Assembly: GCA_002281855.1 (NCBI GenBank)
Contig: NCHQ01000004.1
Location: 186,001-250,000, forward strand
Direction of reading: 5' to 3'
DNA from: Rhodospirillales bacterium 24-66-33
GTDB lineage: Bacteria > Pseudomonadota > Alphaproteobacteria > Reyranellales > Reyranellaceae
Length of the DNA stretch: 64,000 nucleotides
The first letter of the stretch is position 1. Each line of letters starts with the position of its first letter. Below, one piece after another: positions 17,439 to 25,809 of the stretch. The position numbers and the translations under genes were made by a program. Under the pieces are notes generated by a model. That model had not been told where the DNA came from, made no database searches, and saw only the letters and a program-made list of their open reading frames with translations.

Positions 17439-18134
17439 TTAGATCCCGAAGAAGGCGCCGATCTTCTTCCAGGGCAGCGGCAGCAGCGAGATCAGCGCCG
17501 CCAGCCCGAAGCCCAGGATGATGGCGCCGGAACCGCGGTTGAGCCACAGCAGGCCGGCCCCGGTGAACCGGCCCCTGAGCGCCACGGACGCCGTGCAGAT
17601 GATCGTCCACCAGGCCAGCGCGCCGCAGAAGACGGCGGCGACCAGCAGGGTGGCGTCGGGCAGGCTTGCACCGACGCCGGCCAGGTTGCGGCCGGCGAAG
17701 GCCGCGCCGAAGGCCATCACGGTGAGGGGATTGAACACGGTGATGAAGAAGCTCGAACTGGCATAGTGGAAATGCGTCGAGAACTGGTGCTCGCGGTCGT
17801 CGGCGACGGGATCGCCGACATTGCGCGGCCGGTGGCGCATCGTGGTCCAGCCCATGATCACCAGCACGAGACCGCCGATGCCCAGCAGCCAGGCTTCGCG
17901 CTCGATCACGAACTGCTGAACGAAGGACAGGCCGAACGCCGCGACGGCGCCGAACACCGCGTCGCCCAGCGCCGCGCCGATGCCGGTCATGTAGCCCGCC
18001 ATGGCGCCGACGGTGATGGAACGTCGCATGCAGAGCACGGCCGCCGGCCCGACCGGCACGGCGATCAGGAAGCCGATCGCCGCGCCCTCGATGGCGAGGG
18101 CGAGGGGATTGAAGACGAAGCCTGGCACGGTCAT
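17439..18134 (-). CDS. LysE/RhtB-family exporter
   Basis: This 231-residue membrane protein has about six transmembrane segments, the LysE N-terminal signature GFLIAVPVGPAAVLCMRRSITVG and the TVFNPLTVMAFGAAFAG segment. Family members export amino acids or related metabolites. The ATG at 18134 gives MTVPGFVFNPLALAIEG. It is adjacent (7 nt) to pdxY on the same strand and ends 2 nt from the RutE-like gene, which runs towards it. The substrate is not predictable. Confidence 0.86.
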   Translation of the reverse strand: MTVPGFVFNPLALAIEGAAIGFLIAVPVGPAAVLCMRRSITVGAMAGYMTGIGAALGDAVFGAVAAFGLSFVQQFVIEREAWLLGIGGLVLVIMGWTTMRHRPRNVGDPVADDREHQFSTHFHYASSSFFITVFNPLTVMAFGAAFAGRNLAGVGASLPDATLLVAAVFCGALAWWTIICTASVALRGRFTGAGLLWLNRGSGAIILGFGLAALISLLPLPWKKIGAFFGI

Positions 18135-18141
18135 CGCGCGC

Positions 18142-19005
18142 CTACAGCTTCTCGGCCCTGAACGCGCGCGGCGGCGCGACCAGCCGGTCCTGGGCCGCCA
18201 CCAGCTGCAGCTCGCGCTCGCCCATCGCCTCGGTGGCTTCCAGCACCGCGAAGATCGACGAGGCTGCCTTGCCGAGCGCATCGGCGATCTCGTTCCCGGC
18301 GATCCAGTGCGCGGTGAAAAGGGCGGCGACGGCGTCGCCGGTGCCGTTCGGCGCGATCTCGAAGCCGATCATCGGCGTCGCCACCCGCCAGGCGGCCTCC
18401 CGCGTCACCGCCACCATCTCGATCGTGTCCGACGGCGCATCGGCGCGGCGCAGGCTGGTGATGAGGGCGAGCCGCGGGCCCCGGGTCTCGCCCTGGAGCA
18501 GGGTGCGTGCGGCCGCCAGCGCCTCGGCCATGGTCGAGACCGTGCGGCCGGTCAGGTGTTCGAGCTCGAAATGGTTGGGTGTCACCAGGTCTGCAGCGGG
18601 GATCGCGCGGTCGCGGAAGAAGGTGTCGATGCCCGGCTTGACGTAGATGCCGGTGTCGATGTCGCCCAGCACCGGATCGCAGCACCAGACGGCGCGCGGA
18701 TTGGCCGCCCGCACGCGGCGTGCGGTATCCAGAACGACATCGGCCAGCGCGGCATCGCCGACATAGCCGGTCAGCAAGCCATCGCAGCGCGAGAATTGGC
18801 CCAGCGCCTCGATGCCCTGCACGATCTCGGCAACCTGCTCAGCCGAGGCCGCACGACCGCGCCAGGCGCCATAGCCTGTGTGGTTCGAGAACTCGACCGT
18901 GTTCACCGCCCAGACTTCGTGGCCCAATCGTTGCAGGGGAAAGGTCGCTGCACGATTGCCGACGTAGCCGTAGGCGACATGGCTCTGGAGGGACAGGAAG
19001 CGCAT
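18142..19005 (-). CDS. pdxY: Pyridoxal kinase PdxY
   Basis: This 287-residue ribokinase-family enzyme phosphorylates pyridoxal to pyridoxal 5'-phosphate in the salvage route. It has LSLQSHVAYGYVGNRAATFPL at the start, VEFSNHTGYG, VTPNHFELEHLTG, and the catalytic anion hole with Asp in APNGTGDAVAALF. The ATG at 19005 is favoured over a GTG four codons earlier because AAGGTGG is correctly spaced and MRFLSLQSHV matches PdxY starts. It is co-directional with the LysE exporter and divergent from the malyl-CoA lyase gene. Confidence 0.92.
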   Translation of the reverse strand: MRFLSLQSHVAYGYVGNRAATFPLQRLGHEVWAVNTVEFSNHTGYGAWRGRAASAEQVAEIVQGIEALGQFSRCDGLLTGYVGDAALADVVLDTARRVRAANPRAVWCCDPVLGDIDTGIYVKPGIDTFFRDRAIPAADLVTPNHFELEHLTGRTVSTMAEALAAARTLLQGETRGPRLALITSLRRADAPSDTIEMVAVTREAAWRVATPMIGFEIAPNGTGDAVAALFTAHWIAGNEIADALGKAASSIFAVLEATEAMGERELQLVAAQDRLVAPPRAFRAEKL

Positions 19006-19074
19006 GGCCGGCGCCACCTTGCCACAAGGAAGGCCGTCATTATAGTCCGCCGCGTTTTTCGGGGAGGCCTAGAG

Positions 19075-19956
19075 ATGTCGAAGTCCGTCCGTCCGCGCCG
19101 CAGCGTGCTCTACATGCCCGGCGCCAATACGCGAGCGCTGGAGAAAGCGCGCACCCTGCCGGCCGACGCGCTGATCTTCGACCTCGAGGACGCGGTGGCG
19201 CCCGATGCCAAGGAGGCGGCGCGGGCCAACGTGGTGGCCGCCGCCCAGAGCAAGGGCTACGGCAAGCGCGAGATCGCGATCCGCTGCAACGGCCTTGCCA
19301 CGCCGTGGGGGGCGGCCGACATCACCGCGATCGCCAAATCAGGCGCTGACGCGGTCGTGGTGCCGAAGGTCGAGAGCGCGGCCGAGGTGGCGAGCGTGAT
19401 CGGCCTGCTCGACGCGGCCGGTGCGCCCGAATCGATGGCGGTCTGGGCCATGATGGAAACGCCCAAGGGCATCCTGCGGGCCGAAGAGGTGGCGGGCTCG
19501 CATCCGCGGCTCACGCTCTTCATCATGGGCACCAACGATCTGGTGAAGGACATGCGCGCGCGCCACACCCCGATGCGCCTGCCGATGGTCACGGCGCTCG
19601 GCCTCGGTATGCTGGCCGCGCGTGCCCACGGCCTCACCATCCTCGATGGCGTCTATAACGACATCCAGGATGCCGAAGGTTTCCGCGCCGTCTGCCAGCA
19701 GGGGCTGGAGATGGGCTTCGACGGCAAGACCCTGATCCACCCCTCGCAGGTCGAGCCCTGCAACGAGGTGTTCGCGCCCTCCGCGGCCGAACTGGAAATG
19801 GCGGGCAAGATCGTGTCGGCCTTCAAGGCGGCCCAGGCCGAGGGCAAGGGCGTCGTCACCGTCGATGGACGCATGATCGAGAATCTTCACGTCGATCAGG
19901 CCGAGCGTGCGCTGGCGCTGGCCGCCGCGATCAAGGAACTGCAGGCCGCCCCATGA
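19075..19956 (+). CDS. mcl: L-malyl-CoA / beta-methylmalyl-CoA lyase (CitE-like)
   Basis: This 293-residue HpcH/HpaI-CitE family lyase has RRSVLYMPGANTRALEKA, the Mg/CoA site LIFDLEDAVAPDAKEAAR, and GFDGKTLIHPSQV. With the downstream mesaconyl-CoA hydratase it most likely cleaves beta-methylmalyl-CoA to glyoxylate and propionyl-CoA in the ethylmalonyl-CoA pathway. The ATG at 19075 follows GGGGAGG; the frame is open far upstream but antisense to pdxY. It overlaps the next gene by ATGA. A plain citrate-lyase beta subunit is less likely because no citD/citF are present. Confidence 0.85.
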   Translation: MSKSVRPRRSVLYMPGANTRALEKARTLPADALIFDLEDAVAPDAKEAARANVVAAAQSKGYGKREIAIRCNGLATPWGAADITAIAKSGADAVVVPKVESAAEVASVIGLLDAAGAPESMAVWAMMETPKGILRAEEVAGSHPRLTLFIMGTNDLVKDMRARHTPMRLPMVTALGLGMLAARAHGLTILDGVYNDIQDAEGFRAVCQQGLEMGFDGKTLIHPSQVEPCNEVFAPSAAELEMAGKIVSAFKAAQAEGKGVVTVDGRMIENLHVDQAERALALAAAIKELQAAP

Positions 19957-21038
19957 GCCCCCAGACCACGAGCAAGACCACCAGCAAGACCAACAACGGC
20001 AACTTCTTCGAGGATTTCCGTGTCGGGCAGGAGTTCCACCACGCCACGCCGCGGACGCTGACCGAGGCCGATGCGGCCCTGAACGTCGCGCTCTACGGCT
20101 CGCGCTTCGCCATCAACTCGTCGGACGAGTTCGCCCGCGCGATCGGCCTGCCGCGCGCGCCGCTCGACGACATGCTCGTCTTCCATGTCGTCATCGGCAA
20201 GACGGTGCCGGACATCTCGCTGAACGCCGTCGCCAATCTCGGCTATGCCGAGTTCCGCTGGGGCGTGCCGGTCTATCCGGGCGACACGCTGTCGTCGAAG
20301 TCGACCGTGCTGGGCCTGCGCGAGAATTCCAACAAGACCAGCGGTGTCGTCTGGGTGCGCTCGACGGGCGTCAACCAGAAGGGTGAGATGGTGCTCGATT
20401 ATGTGCGCTGGGTGATGGTGCACAAGCGCGACCCGCAGGCGCCGGTGCAGGCGCCGGTCGTGCCGAAGACCGCGCCAGCCGTGAAGCCGGAGGATCTCGT
20501 GGTGCCGGCCGGCCTGTCGCTCGCCGGCTATGACGACGGCGCCGCCGGCTCGTCGCATCGCTGGGAGGATTACACGCCGGGCGAGCGCATCGACCATGTG
20601 AGCGGCATGACGCTCGAGGACTCCGATCACATGTTCTCGACGCGGCTCTACCAGAACACCGCGCGCGTTCATTTCGACGCCTTCGCCGGCAAGCAGACCC
20701 GATTCGGCCGCCGCCTCGCCTATGGCGGTCACGTGATCTCGCTGATGCGGGCGCTGTCGTTCAACGGGCTGGCCAACGGCTTCCGGGTCGCCGCCTTCAA
20801 TGCGGGAAGCCACGTTGCCCCAACCTTTGGTGGCGACACGATCTATGCCTGGTCGGAGGTGCTCGAGACGGCGCCGCTTCCGGGGCGCGACGATGTTGGT
20901 GCCTTGCGAATGCGAAGCATTGCGGCAAAGGATTGCCCGTGCGGCGAGTGGCCGGGCAAGGGCGCGGACGGCAAATATCATCCCGCCGTGGTGCTCGATC
21001 TCGACTATTGGCTGCTGATGCCGAGGCATAAAGCCTAA
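19953..21038 (+). CDS. mch: Mesaconyl-CoA hydratase (double MaoC fold)
   Basis: This 361-residue protein has two hot-dog/MaoC domains (about 15-165 and 190-350), the architecture of 2-methylfumaryl-CoA (mesaconyl-CoA) hydratase, about 340 residues in Rhodobacter. The second domain holds the hydratase motif DHMFSTRLYQNTARVHFDAF and the first FFEDFRVGQEFHHATPRTLTEADA. It hydrates mesaconyl-CoA to beta-methylmalyl-CoA, the substrate of the lyase encoded by the overlapping upstream gene. The N-terminus has a short Thr-Ser-Lys-Thr repeat with no known role. A hairpin lies 17 nt after the stop. Confidence 0.88.
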   Translation: MSPQTTSKTTSKTNNGNFFEDFRVGQEFHHATPRTLTEADAALNVALYGSRFAINSSDEFARAIGLPRAPLDDMLVFHVVIGKTVPDISLNAVANLGYAEFRWGVPVYPGDTLSSKSTVLGLRENSNKTSGVVWVRSTGVNQKGEMVLDYVRWVMVHKRDPQAPVQAPVVPKTAPAVKPEDLVVPAGLSLAGYDDGAAGSSHRWEDYTPGERIDHVSGMTLEDSDHMFSTRLYQNTARVHFDAFAGKQTRFGRRLAYGGHVISLMRALSFNGLANGFRVAAFNAGSHVAPTFGGDTIYAWSEVLETAPLPGRDDVGALRMRSIAAKDCPCGEWPGKGADGKYHPAVVLDLDYWLLMPRHKA

Positions 21039-21055
21039 CCGAACAGCCGGCAGGC

Positions 21056-21075
21056 GGATTTGCGCTTGCAAATCC
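21056..21075 (+). terminator. Hairpin after mch
   Basis: GGATTTGC (21056-21063) and GCAAATCC (21068-21075) form a perfect 8-bp stem with a 4-nt loop 17 nt after the mch stop. There is no strong U-tract (GGGGCTTAA follows), so its termination strength is uncertain. Confidence 0.5.
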
Positions 21076-21107
21076 GGGGCTTAACGCGCGTGCGACGCCG
21101 ACATTCG

Positions 21108-21135
21108 TTGACTTGATGCGGCTGCGCGCTAAAAA
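21108..21135 (+). promoter_or_regulatory. Likely sigma-70 promoter of sdhCDAB
   Basis: TTGACT (21108-21113) and TAAAAA (21130-21135) are separated by 16 bp in the gap before sdhC. Transcription would begin near 21142, giving a leader of about 30 nt. Confidence 0.55.
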
Positions 21136-21172
21136 CAGCGCCAGCCGATATCGGCACTAGAGGTCATCACGG

Positions 21173-21571
21173 ATGAGCGTCGCCAACCGGCCGGTGCATC
21201 GGCCGCTTTCTCCGCATCTGCAAGTCTATCGCCCGCAGCTCACCTCCACGCTGTCGATCCTGCATCGTGCGACGGGCATCGCCCTGTCGGTGGGCGTGCT
21301 CTATCTCGCCGTCTGGGTGATGTGCGCGTCCGCGGGCCCCGAGACCTATGCGAAGTTCCAGGGCTTCAACAGTTCGATCGTCGGGCGCTTCGTGCTGGGC
21401 GGCTGGCTGTTCTGCCTGTTCTACCACCTGTTCAACGGCATCCGGCATCTCTTCTGGGATGCGGGCTACGGCTTCGAGCTCAAGGATGCCTATCGCAGCG
21501 GCTGGCTGGTCGTGGTGGCTTCCCTCGTGGTGACGGCGATCGCCTGGATCGTCGGTCTGCGGCTGATCTGA
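21173..21571 (+). CDS. sdhC: Succinate dehydrogenase cytochrome b556 subunit
   Basis: This 132-residue membrane anchor of complex II has three transmembrane segments, the N-terminal motif RPLSPHLQVYRPQLTSTLSILHRATG, and the haem ligand histidine in FYHLFNGIRHLFWD. It binds haem b and ubiquinone together with SdhD. It is the first gene of the sdhCDAB operon, starting about 30 nt after a good promoter; sdhD follows 10 nt later. Confidence 0.96.
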   Translation: MSVANRPVHRPLSPHLQVYRPQLTSTLSILHRATGIALSVGVLYLAVWVMCASAGPETYAKFQGFNSSIVGRFVLGGWLFCLFYHLFNGIRHLFWDAGYGFELKDAYRSGWLVVVASLVVTAIAWIVGLRLI

Positions 21572-21581
21572 GGAGCGACGG

Positions 21582-21968
21582 ATGAACAGCGATCTCAGAA
21601 GCCCTCTCAATCGCGCCCGCGGTCTTGGCTCGGCCAAGGACGGGCTGCATCACTGGTGGGCGCAGCGTCTCACCGCCCTCGCGCTGATCCCGCTCGTGAT
21701 CTGGTTCGCCATCTCGCTCGTAATGATGAGCGGTGCCGACTACGGCATGGTGCGCGCCTGGATCGGATCGCCGGTCGCGATGGTGCTGCTGATCCTGACC
21801 ATCGTGATCGGACTGCATCATGGCCACCTCGGGTTGCAAGTCGTGATCGAGGACTACGTGCACAATGACGGGGTCAAGCTGGCGCTGATCGTTGCGGTGA
21901 GGTTCGTCGCGGTCTTGTTCGGCCTGGCTGCGGTCGTGGCCATCATGCGTATCGGATTCGGAGGCTAA
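21582..21968 (+). CDS. sdhD: Succinate dehydrogenase membrane anchor subunit
   Basis: This 128-residue second anchor of complex II has three hydrophobic segments, the GSAKDGLHHWWAQRLTALALIPL motif near the N-terminus, and the haem/quinone region IVIGLHHGHLGLQVVIEDYVH. It completes the cytochrome b556 domain with SdhC. It is preceded by GAGGAG and followed by sdhA 3 nt later. Confidence 0.96.
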   Translation: MNSDLRSPLNRARGLGSAKDGLHHWWAQRLTALALIPLVIWFAISLVMMSGADYGMVRAWIGSPVAMVLLILTIVIGLHHGHLGLQVVIEDYVHNDGVKLALIVAVRFVAVLFGLAAVVAIMRIGFGG

Positions 21969-21971
21969 GTC

Positions 21972-23816
21972 ATGGCCGAGGCCAGCAGCGGCAAGAGCAA
22001 CCCGCCCGTCGCGGGTACCGTCAACATCGGCAACACCGCCTACAAGGTGATCGATCACGAATACGACGTGGTCATCGTCGGTGCCGGTGGTGCCGGTCTT
22101 CGCGCGACCTTCGGCATGGCCAACAAGGGCTTCAAGACAGCCTGCATCACCAAGGTGTTCCCGACCCGCAGCCACACCGTGGCGGCGCAGGGCGGCATCT
22201 CCGCGGCGCTGGGCAACATGGGTCCGGACGACTGGCGCTGGCACATGTACGACACGGTCAAGGGCTCCGACTGGCTCGGCGACCAGGACGCGATCGAATA
22301 CATGTGCCGCGACGGCATCGGCGCGATCATCGAGCTCGAGCATTACGGCGTGCCGTTCAGCCGCACGCCCGAGGGCAAGATCTACCAGCGCCCGTTCGGC
22401 GGCATGACGACCGAGTACGGCAAGGGCATCGCCCAGCGCACCTGCGCCGCCGCCGACCGCACCGGCCACGCGATCCTGCACACGCTCTACCAGCAGTCGC
22501 TCAGGAACCACGCCGAGTTCTTCATCGAGTATTTCGCGCTCGACCTGATCATGGACGAAGGCGTCTGCCGCGGCGTCATGGCCTGGAACCTCGACGACGG
22601 CACCATCCATCGTTTCCGCGCCCACAAGGTGGTGCTGGCGACCGGTGGTTACGGCCGCGTCTACCAGACGGCGACCTCGGCCCACACCTGCACGGGTGAC
22701 GGTGGCGCCATGGCGCTGCGCGCCGGCCTGCCGCTGCAGGATCTCGAGTTCGTGCAGTTCCATCCGACCGGCGTGTTCGGGGCGGGCTGTCTCATCACCG
22801 AGGGCGTGCGCGGCGAAGGCGGCTACGTCACCAACTCGAGCGGCGAGCGCTTCATGGAGCGCTATGCGCCGTCGGCCAAGGACCTGGCCTCGCGCGACGT
22901 CGTCAGCCGTTCGATGACCGTCGAGATCCGCGAAGGCCGCGGCTGCGGTCCGAACAAGGATTACATCGAGCTGCACGTCGAGCATCTCGACCCGAAGATC
23001 ATCCACGAGCGCCTGCCGGGCATCGCCGAGACCGCGCGCATCTTCGCCGGCGTCGACGTCACCCGCCAGCCGATCCCGATCCTGCCGACCTGCCACTACA
23101 ATATGGGCGGCATCCCGGCGAACTATCACTGCGAAGTCATGACGGTGAAGGACGGCAATCCCAACACCGTCGTCCCCGGCCTGATGGCGCTGGGCGAGGC
23201 CGCCTCGGTCGGCGTCCATGGCGCCAACCGTCTCGGCTCCAACTCGCTGCTCGAGCTGGTCGTGTTCGGCCGCTCCGCCGCCAATCGCGTGGCCGAGCAG
23301 ATGACGCCGGGCCAGCCGCACAAGGACATGAAGAATGCCGGCGAGGAGGCGATCGCCCGCCTCGACCGCGCCCGTCACGCCAATGGCGGCACGCCGACCT
23401 CCCAGCTGCGCGCCCAGATGCAGAAGACCATGCAGAACGATTGCGCGGTGTTCCGCACGACCAAGACGCTGGATGAAGGCTGCGTGAACATGGACAAGGT
23501 GTTCGCCGGCAAGGACGACGTCCGCGTCAAGGATCGCTCGCTGATCTGGAACTCCGATCTCATGGAGACGCTGGAGTTCGAGAACCTGATCCTCCAGGCG
23601 CAGGGCACGATCCGCTCGGCCGCCAACCGCAAGGAAAGTCGCGGCGCCCACGCGCACGAGGATTTCCCGGACCGCAACGACAAGGACTGGCTGAAGCACA
23701 CGGTCGTCTGGGTCGACGAGAAGACCGGCAAGACCCGTATCGACTACCGTCCGGTCAACCTGCAGCCGATGAGCAACGACGTCCAGTCGTTCCCGCCAAA
23801 AGCCCGCGTGTACTAA
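21972..23816 (+). CDS. sdhA: Succinate dehydrogenase flavoprotein subunit
   Basis: This 614-residue catalytic subunit oxidises succinate to fumarate with covalent FAD. It has [12 protein letters not shown] for the dinucleotide, the FAD-linking histidine in [11 protein letters not shown], and the active-site segments [23 protein letters not shown] and [16 protein letters not shown]. Length and operon position are normal. Its last codons lie inside a 13-bp direct repeat (period 17 bp) that places a second copy of the gene end just after the stop. Confidence 0.97.
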   Translation: MAEASSGKSNPPVAGTVNIGNTAYKVIDHEYDVVIVGAGGAGLRATFGMANKGFKTACITKVFPTRSHTVAAQGGISAALGNMGPDDWRWHMYDTVKGSDWLGDQDAIEYMCRDGIGAIIELEHYGVPFSRTPEGKIYQRPFGGMTTEYGKGIAQRTCAAADRTGHAILHTLYQQSLRNHAEFFIEYFALDLIMDEGVCRGVMAWNLDDGTIHRFRAHKVVLATGGYGRVYQTATSAHTCTGDGGAMALRAGLPLQDLEFVQFHPTGVFGAGCLITEGVRGEGGYVTNSSGERFMERYAPSAKDLASRDVVSRSMTVEIREGRGCGPNKDYIELHVEHLDPKIIHERLPGIAETARIFAGVDVTRQPIPILPTCHYNMGGIPANYHCEVMTVKDGNPNTVVPGLMALGEAASVGVHGANRLGSNSLLELVVFGRSAANRVAEQMTPGQPHKDMKNAGEEAIARLDRARHANGGTPTSQLRAQMQKTMQNDCAVFRTTKTLDEGCVNMDKVFAGKDDVRVKDRSLIWNSDLMETLEFENLILQAQGTIRSAANRKESRGAHAHEDFPDRNDKDWLKHTVVWVDEKTGKTRIDYRPVNLQPMSNDVQSFPPKARVY

Positions 23817-23831
23817 TCGCCCGCGTGTACT
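23802..23831. repeat. Short direct duplication across the sdhA stop codon
   Basis: GCCCGCGTGTACT occurs at 23802-23814 and again at 23819-23831, a 17-bp period. The first copy ends the sdhA reading frame (TAA) and the second lies in the sdhA-sdhB gap. Confidence 0.85.
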
Positions 23832-23848
23832 GAGTTCGAGAGGACCAA

Positions 23849-24628
23849 ATGGCCGAGTTCACTCTTCCCGCCAATTCCAAGGTCGGCGTCGGCCAGACCT
23901 ACGCCGCTCCGGCGGGCGCCAAGAACATCCGGAAGTTCAAGGTCTATCGCTGGACTCCGGAAGACGGGAAGAACCCGTCCGTCGACACCTACGAAGTCGA
24001 CATGGACACTTGCGGGCCGATGGTTCTCGACGCGCTGATCAAGATCAAGAACGAGATGGACAGCTCGCTCACCTTCCGGCGCTCCTGCCGCGAGGGCGTG
24101 TGCGGTTCGTGCGCGATGAACATCGACGGCACCAACACGCTGGCCTGCACCAAGTTCATCGACGAGGTGAAGGGCGACATCAAGATCTACCCGCTGCCGC
24201 ACATGCCGGTGGTGCGCGACCTGGTGCCCGATCTCAACGTGCCCTACGCCCAGCTCACCTCGATCGAGCCGTGGCTGAAGTCGACCACCCAGCCGCCGAC
24301 GCGCGAGCGCCTGCAGTCGCCGGAGGAGCGCGCCAAGCTCGACGGGCTGTGGGAGTGCATCCTGTGCTTCTGCTGCTCGACCTCCTGCCCCAGCTACTGG
24401 TGGAACGGCGAGCGCTATCTCGGCCCGGCCATCCTGCTGCAGGCCTATCGCTGGATCGCCGATAGCCGCGACGAAGCCAAGGGCGAGCGCCTCGACAATC
24501 TCGAGGATCCGTTCCGGCTCTATCGCTGCCATACGATCATGAACTGCACCAAGACCTGCCCCAAGAGCTTGAACCCGGCCAAGGCGATCGCCGAGATCAA
24601 GAAGCTGATGGTCGAACGCACGATCTAG
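23849..24628 (+). CDS. sdhB: Succinate dehydrogenase iron-sulfur subunit
   Basis: This 259-residue subunit carries three Fe-S clusters: the 2Fe-2S ligands in [16 protein letters not shown] with a later ACTKF, the 4Fe-4S motif [13 protein letters not shown], and the 3Fe-4S region [17 protein letters not shown]. It passes electrons from SdhA to the quinone site. It closes the sdhCDAB operon. The ATG at 23849 follows GAGAGGA. Confidence 0.97.
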   Translation: MAEFTLPANSKVGVGQTYAAPAGAKNIRKFKVYRWTPEDGKNPSVDTYEVDMDTCGPMVLDALIKIKNEMDSSLTFRRSCREGVCGSCAMNIDGTNTLACTKFIDEVKGDIKIYPLPHMPVVRDLVPDLNVPYAQLTSIEPWLKSTTQPPTRERLQSPEERAKLDGLWECILCFCCSTSCPSYWWNGERYLGPAILLQAYRWIADSRDEAKGERLDNLEDPFRLYRCHTIMNCTKTCPKSLNPAKAIAEIKKLMVERTI

Positions 24629-24646
24629 TCGGCTCGTCTTTTGCTA

Positions 24647-24683
24647 TGCTGAAGCCACCGGGGACAATCAGGGGGCTTCAGCA
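24647..24683 (+). promoter_or_regulatory. 10-bp inverted repeat abutting the receptor start codon
   Basis: TGCTGAAGCC (24647-24656) and GGCTTCAGCA (24674-24683) are perfect inverted arms; the second ends at the base before the ATG. The AGGGGG ribosome-binding site (24670-24675) is partly inside the right arm, and a TATGCT hexamer (24645-24650) overlaps the left arm. It may be a repressor operator or an RNA hairpin that controls translation. Confidence 0.55.
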
Positions 24684-25712
24684 ATGTCATTCAAATCCAT
24701 CACCATAGCGGCCGCGCTCGCGGGCGCGGCGGCGCTTGCCACGGGTCCGGCTTCGGCCGGCCAGACCTTCGACGCGGTCAAGGCCAAGGGCTTCGTCCAG
24801 TGCGCGGTCAATACCGGGCTGGCGGGCTTCTCGTTCGCCGACAGCCAGGGCAAGTGGACCGGCCTCGACGTCGATCTCTGCAAGGCGATCGCCGCGGCAA
24901 TGTTCGGCGACGCCGAGAAGGTCAAGTTCACGCCGACCACCGCCCAGCAGCGCTTCGTCGCCCTGCAGTCGGGCGAGGTCGACGTCATCACCCGCAATGC
25001 GACGCAGACGCTGCTGCGCGACACCTCGCTCGGCTTCAACATCGCGGGCGTCAATTTCTATGATGGCCAGGGCTTCATCGTGCCGGCCAAGAGCAACATC
25101 AAGAGCTCCAAGGAGCTGAACGGCGCCACGGTCTGCGTGCAACCGGGCACCACGACGGAGCTCAACCTCGCGGACTATTTCCGCAAGCACAAGATGACCT
25201 TCAAGCCGGTGCTGATCGAGAAGCTCGACGAGCTGCTGCAGGCCTATGCTTCCGGCCGATGCGACACCTACACGACCGACGCGTCGGGCCTCGCCGCGGT
25301 GCGTGCCGGCCAGCTCGCCGGCAAGGGTGACCATGTCATCCTGCCCGAGCGCATCTCCAAGGAGCCGCTCGGCCCGATCGTGCGCCACGGCGACGACCAG
25401 TGGTTCGACCTCGTGAAGTGGACCCTGATGGGCATGATCGAGGCCGAGGAGATGGGCATCACTTCGAAGAACGTCGACGAGATGCTGAAGAGCGACGATC
25501 CCGCGGTGAAGCGCTTCCTCGGCGTCACGCCGGGCTTCGGCAAGGCCACCGGTGTCGACGAGAAGTGGATGTACAACGTCATCAAGCAGGTCGGGAATTA
25601 TGGCGAGAGCTACGACCGCCATGTCGGCCCGGCCACGCCGCTCAAGCTCGAGCGTGGCCAGAACGCGCTGTGGACCAACGGCGGCCTGTTGTACGCGATC
25701 CCGTTCCGCTGA
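24684..25712 (+). CDS. Periplasmic general L-amino-acid-binding protein (AapJ-like)
   Basis: This 342-residue ABC solute receptor has a signal peptide (IAAALAGAAALATGPASA). Family 3 motifs include GFVQCAVNTGLAGFSFADSQGKWTGLDVDLCKAIAAA, VDVITRNATQTLLRDTSLGFNIAGVNFYDGQG, and PLGPIVRHGDDQWFDLVKW. AapJ/BztA proteins deliver many L-amino acids to an AapQMP permease. No permease or ATPase gene follows, so this is an orphan receptor or serves a permease encoded elsewhere. The inverted repeat at its start codon suggests its own control, separate from sdh. Confidence 0.88.
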   Translation: MSFKSITIAAALAGAAALATGPASAGQTFDAVKAKGFVQCAVNTGLAGFSFADSQGKWTGLDVDLCKAIAAAMFGDAEKVKFTPTTAQQRFVALQSGEVDVITRNATQTLLRDTSLGFNIAGVNFYDGQGFIVPAKSNIKSSKELNGATVCVQPGTTTELNLADYFRKHKMTFKPVLIEKLDELLQAYASGRCDTYTTDASGLAAVRAGQLAGKGDHVILPERISKEPLGPIVRHGDDQWFDLVKWTLMGMIEAEEMGITSKNVDEMLKSDDPAVKRFLGVTPGFGKATGVDEKWMYNVIKQVGNYGESYDRHVGPATPLKLERGQNALWTNGGLLYAIPFR

Positions 25713-25750
25713 GACCTTACTGGGTTAACGCGCTGCTCCGATCATAGCTT

Positions 25751-25776
25751 TCCTCCCCCGTCAGACGGGGGAGGAG
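25751..25776. repeat. Palindromic repeat element, short copy
   Basis: TTCCTCCCCCGTC followed by ACGGGGGAGGA forms a near-perfect hairpin between the convergent receptor and hydrolase genes. Its CCTCCCC/GGGGAGG core matches the larger paired element at 50.6-50.7 kb, suggesting a dispersed family. Confidence 0.55.
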
Positions 25777-25809
25777 AAGAGAGGAGGGCGAAGTTCAGAT
25801 CATCTCGCG

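Noticed and set aside
18001-19074. N-terminal extension of the malyl-CoA lyase
   Set aside because: It is antisense to pdxY; the internal ATG at 19075 has a strong ribosome-binding site and matches the family start.
19953-20010. Repeated Thr-Ser-Lys codons at the mch start as a functional repeat
   Set aside because: Only two or three imperfect units in a disordered tail; no support for a role.
21480-23699. 739-residue minus-strand open frame across sdhD and sdhA
   Set aside because: Shadow of sdhA; no recognisable domain.
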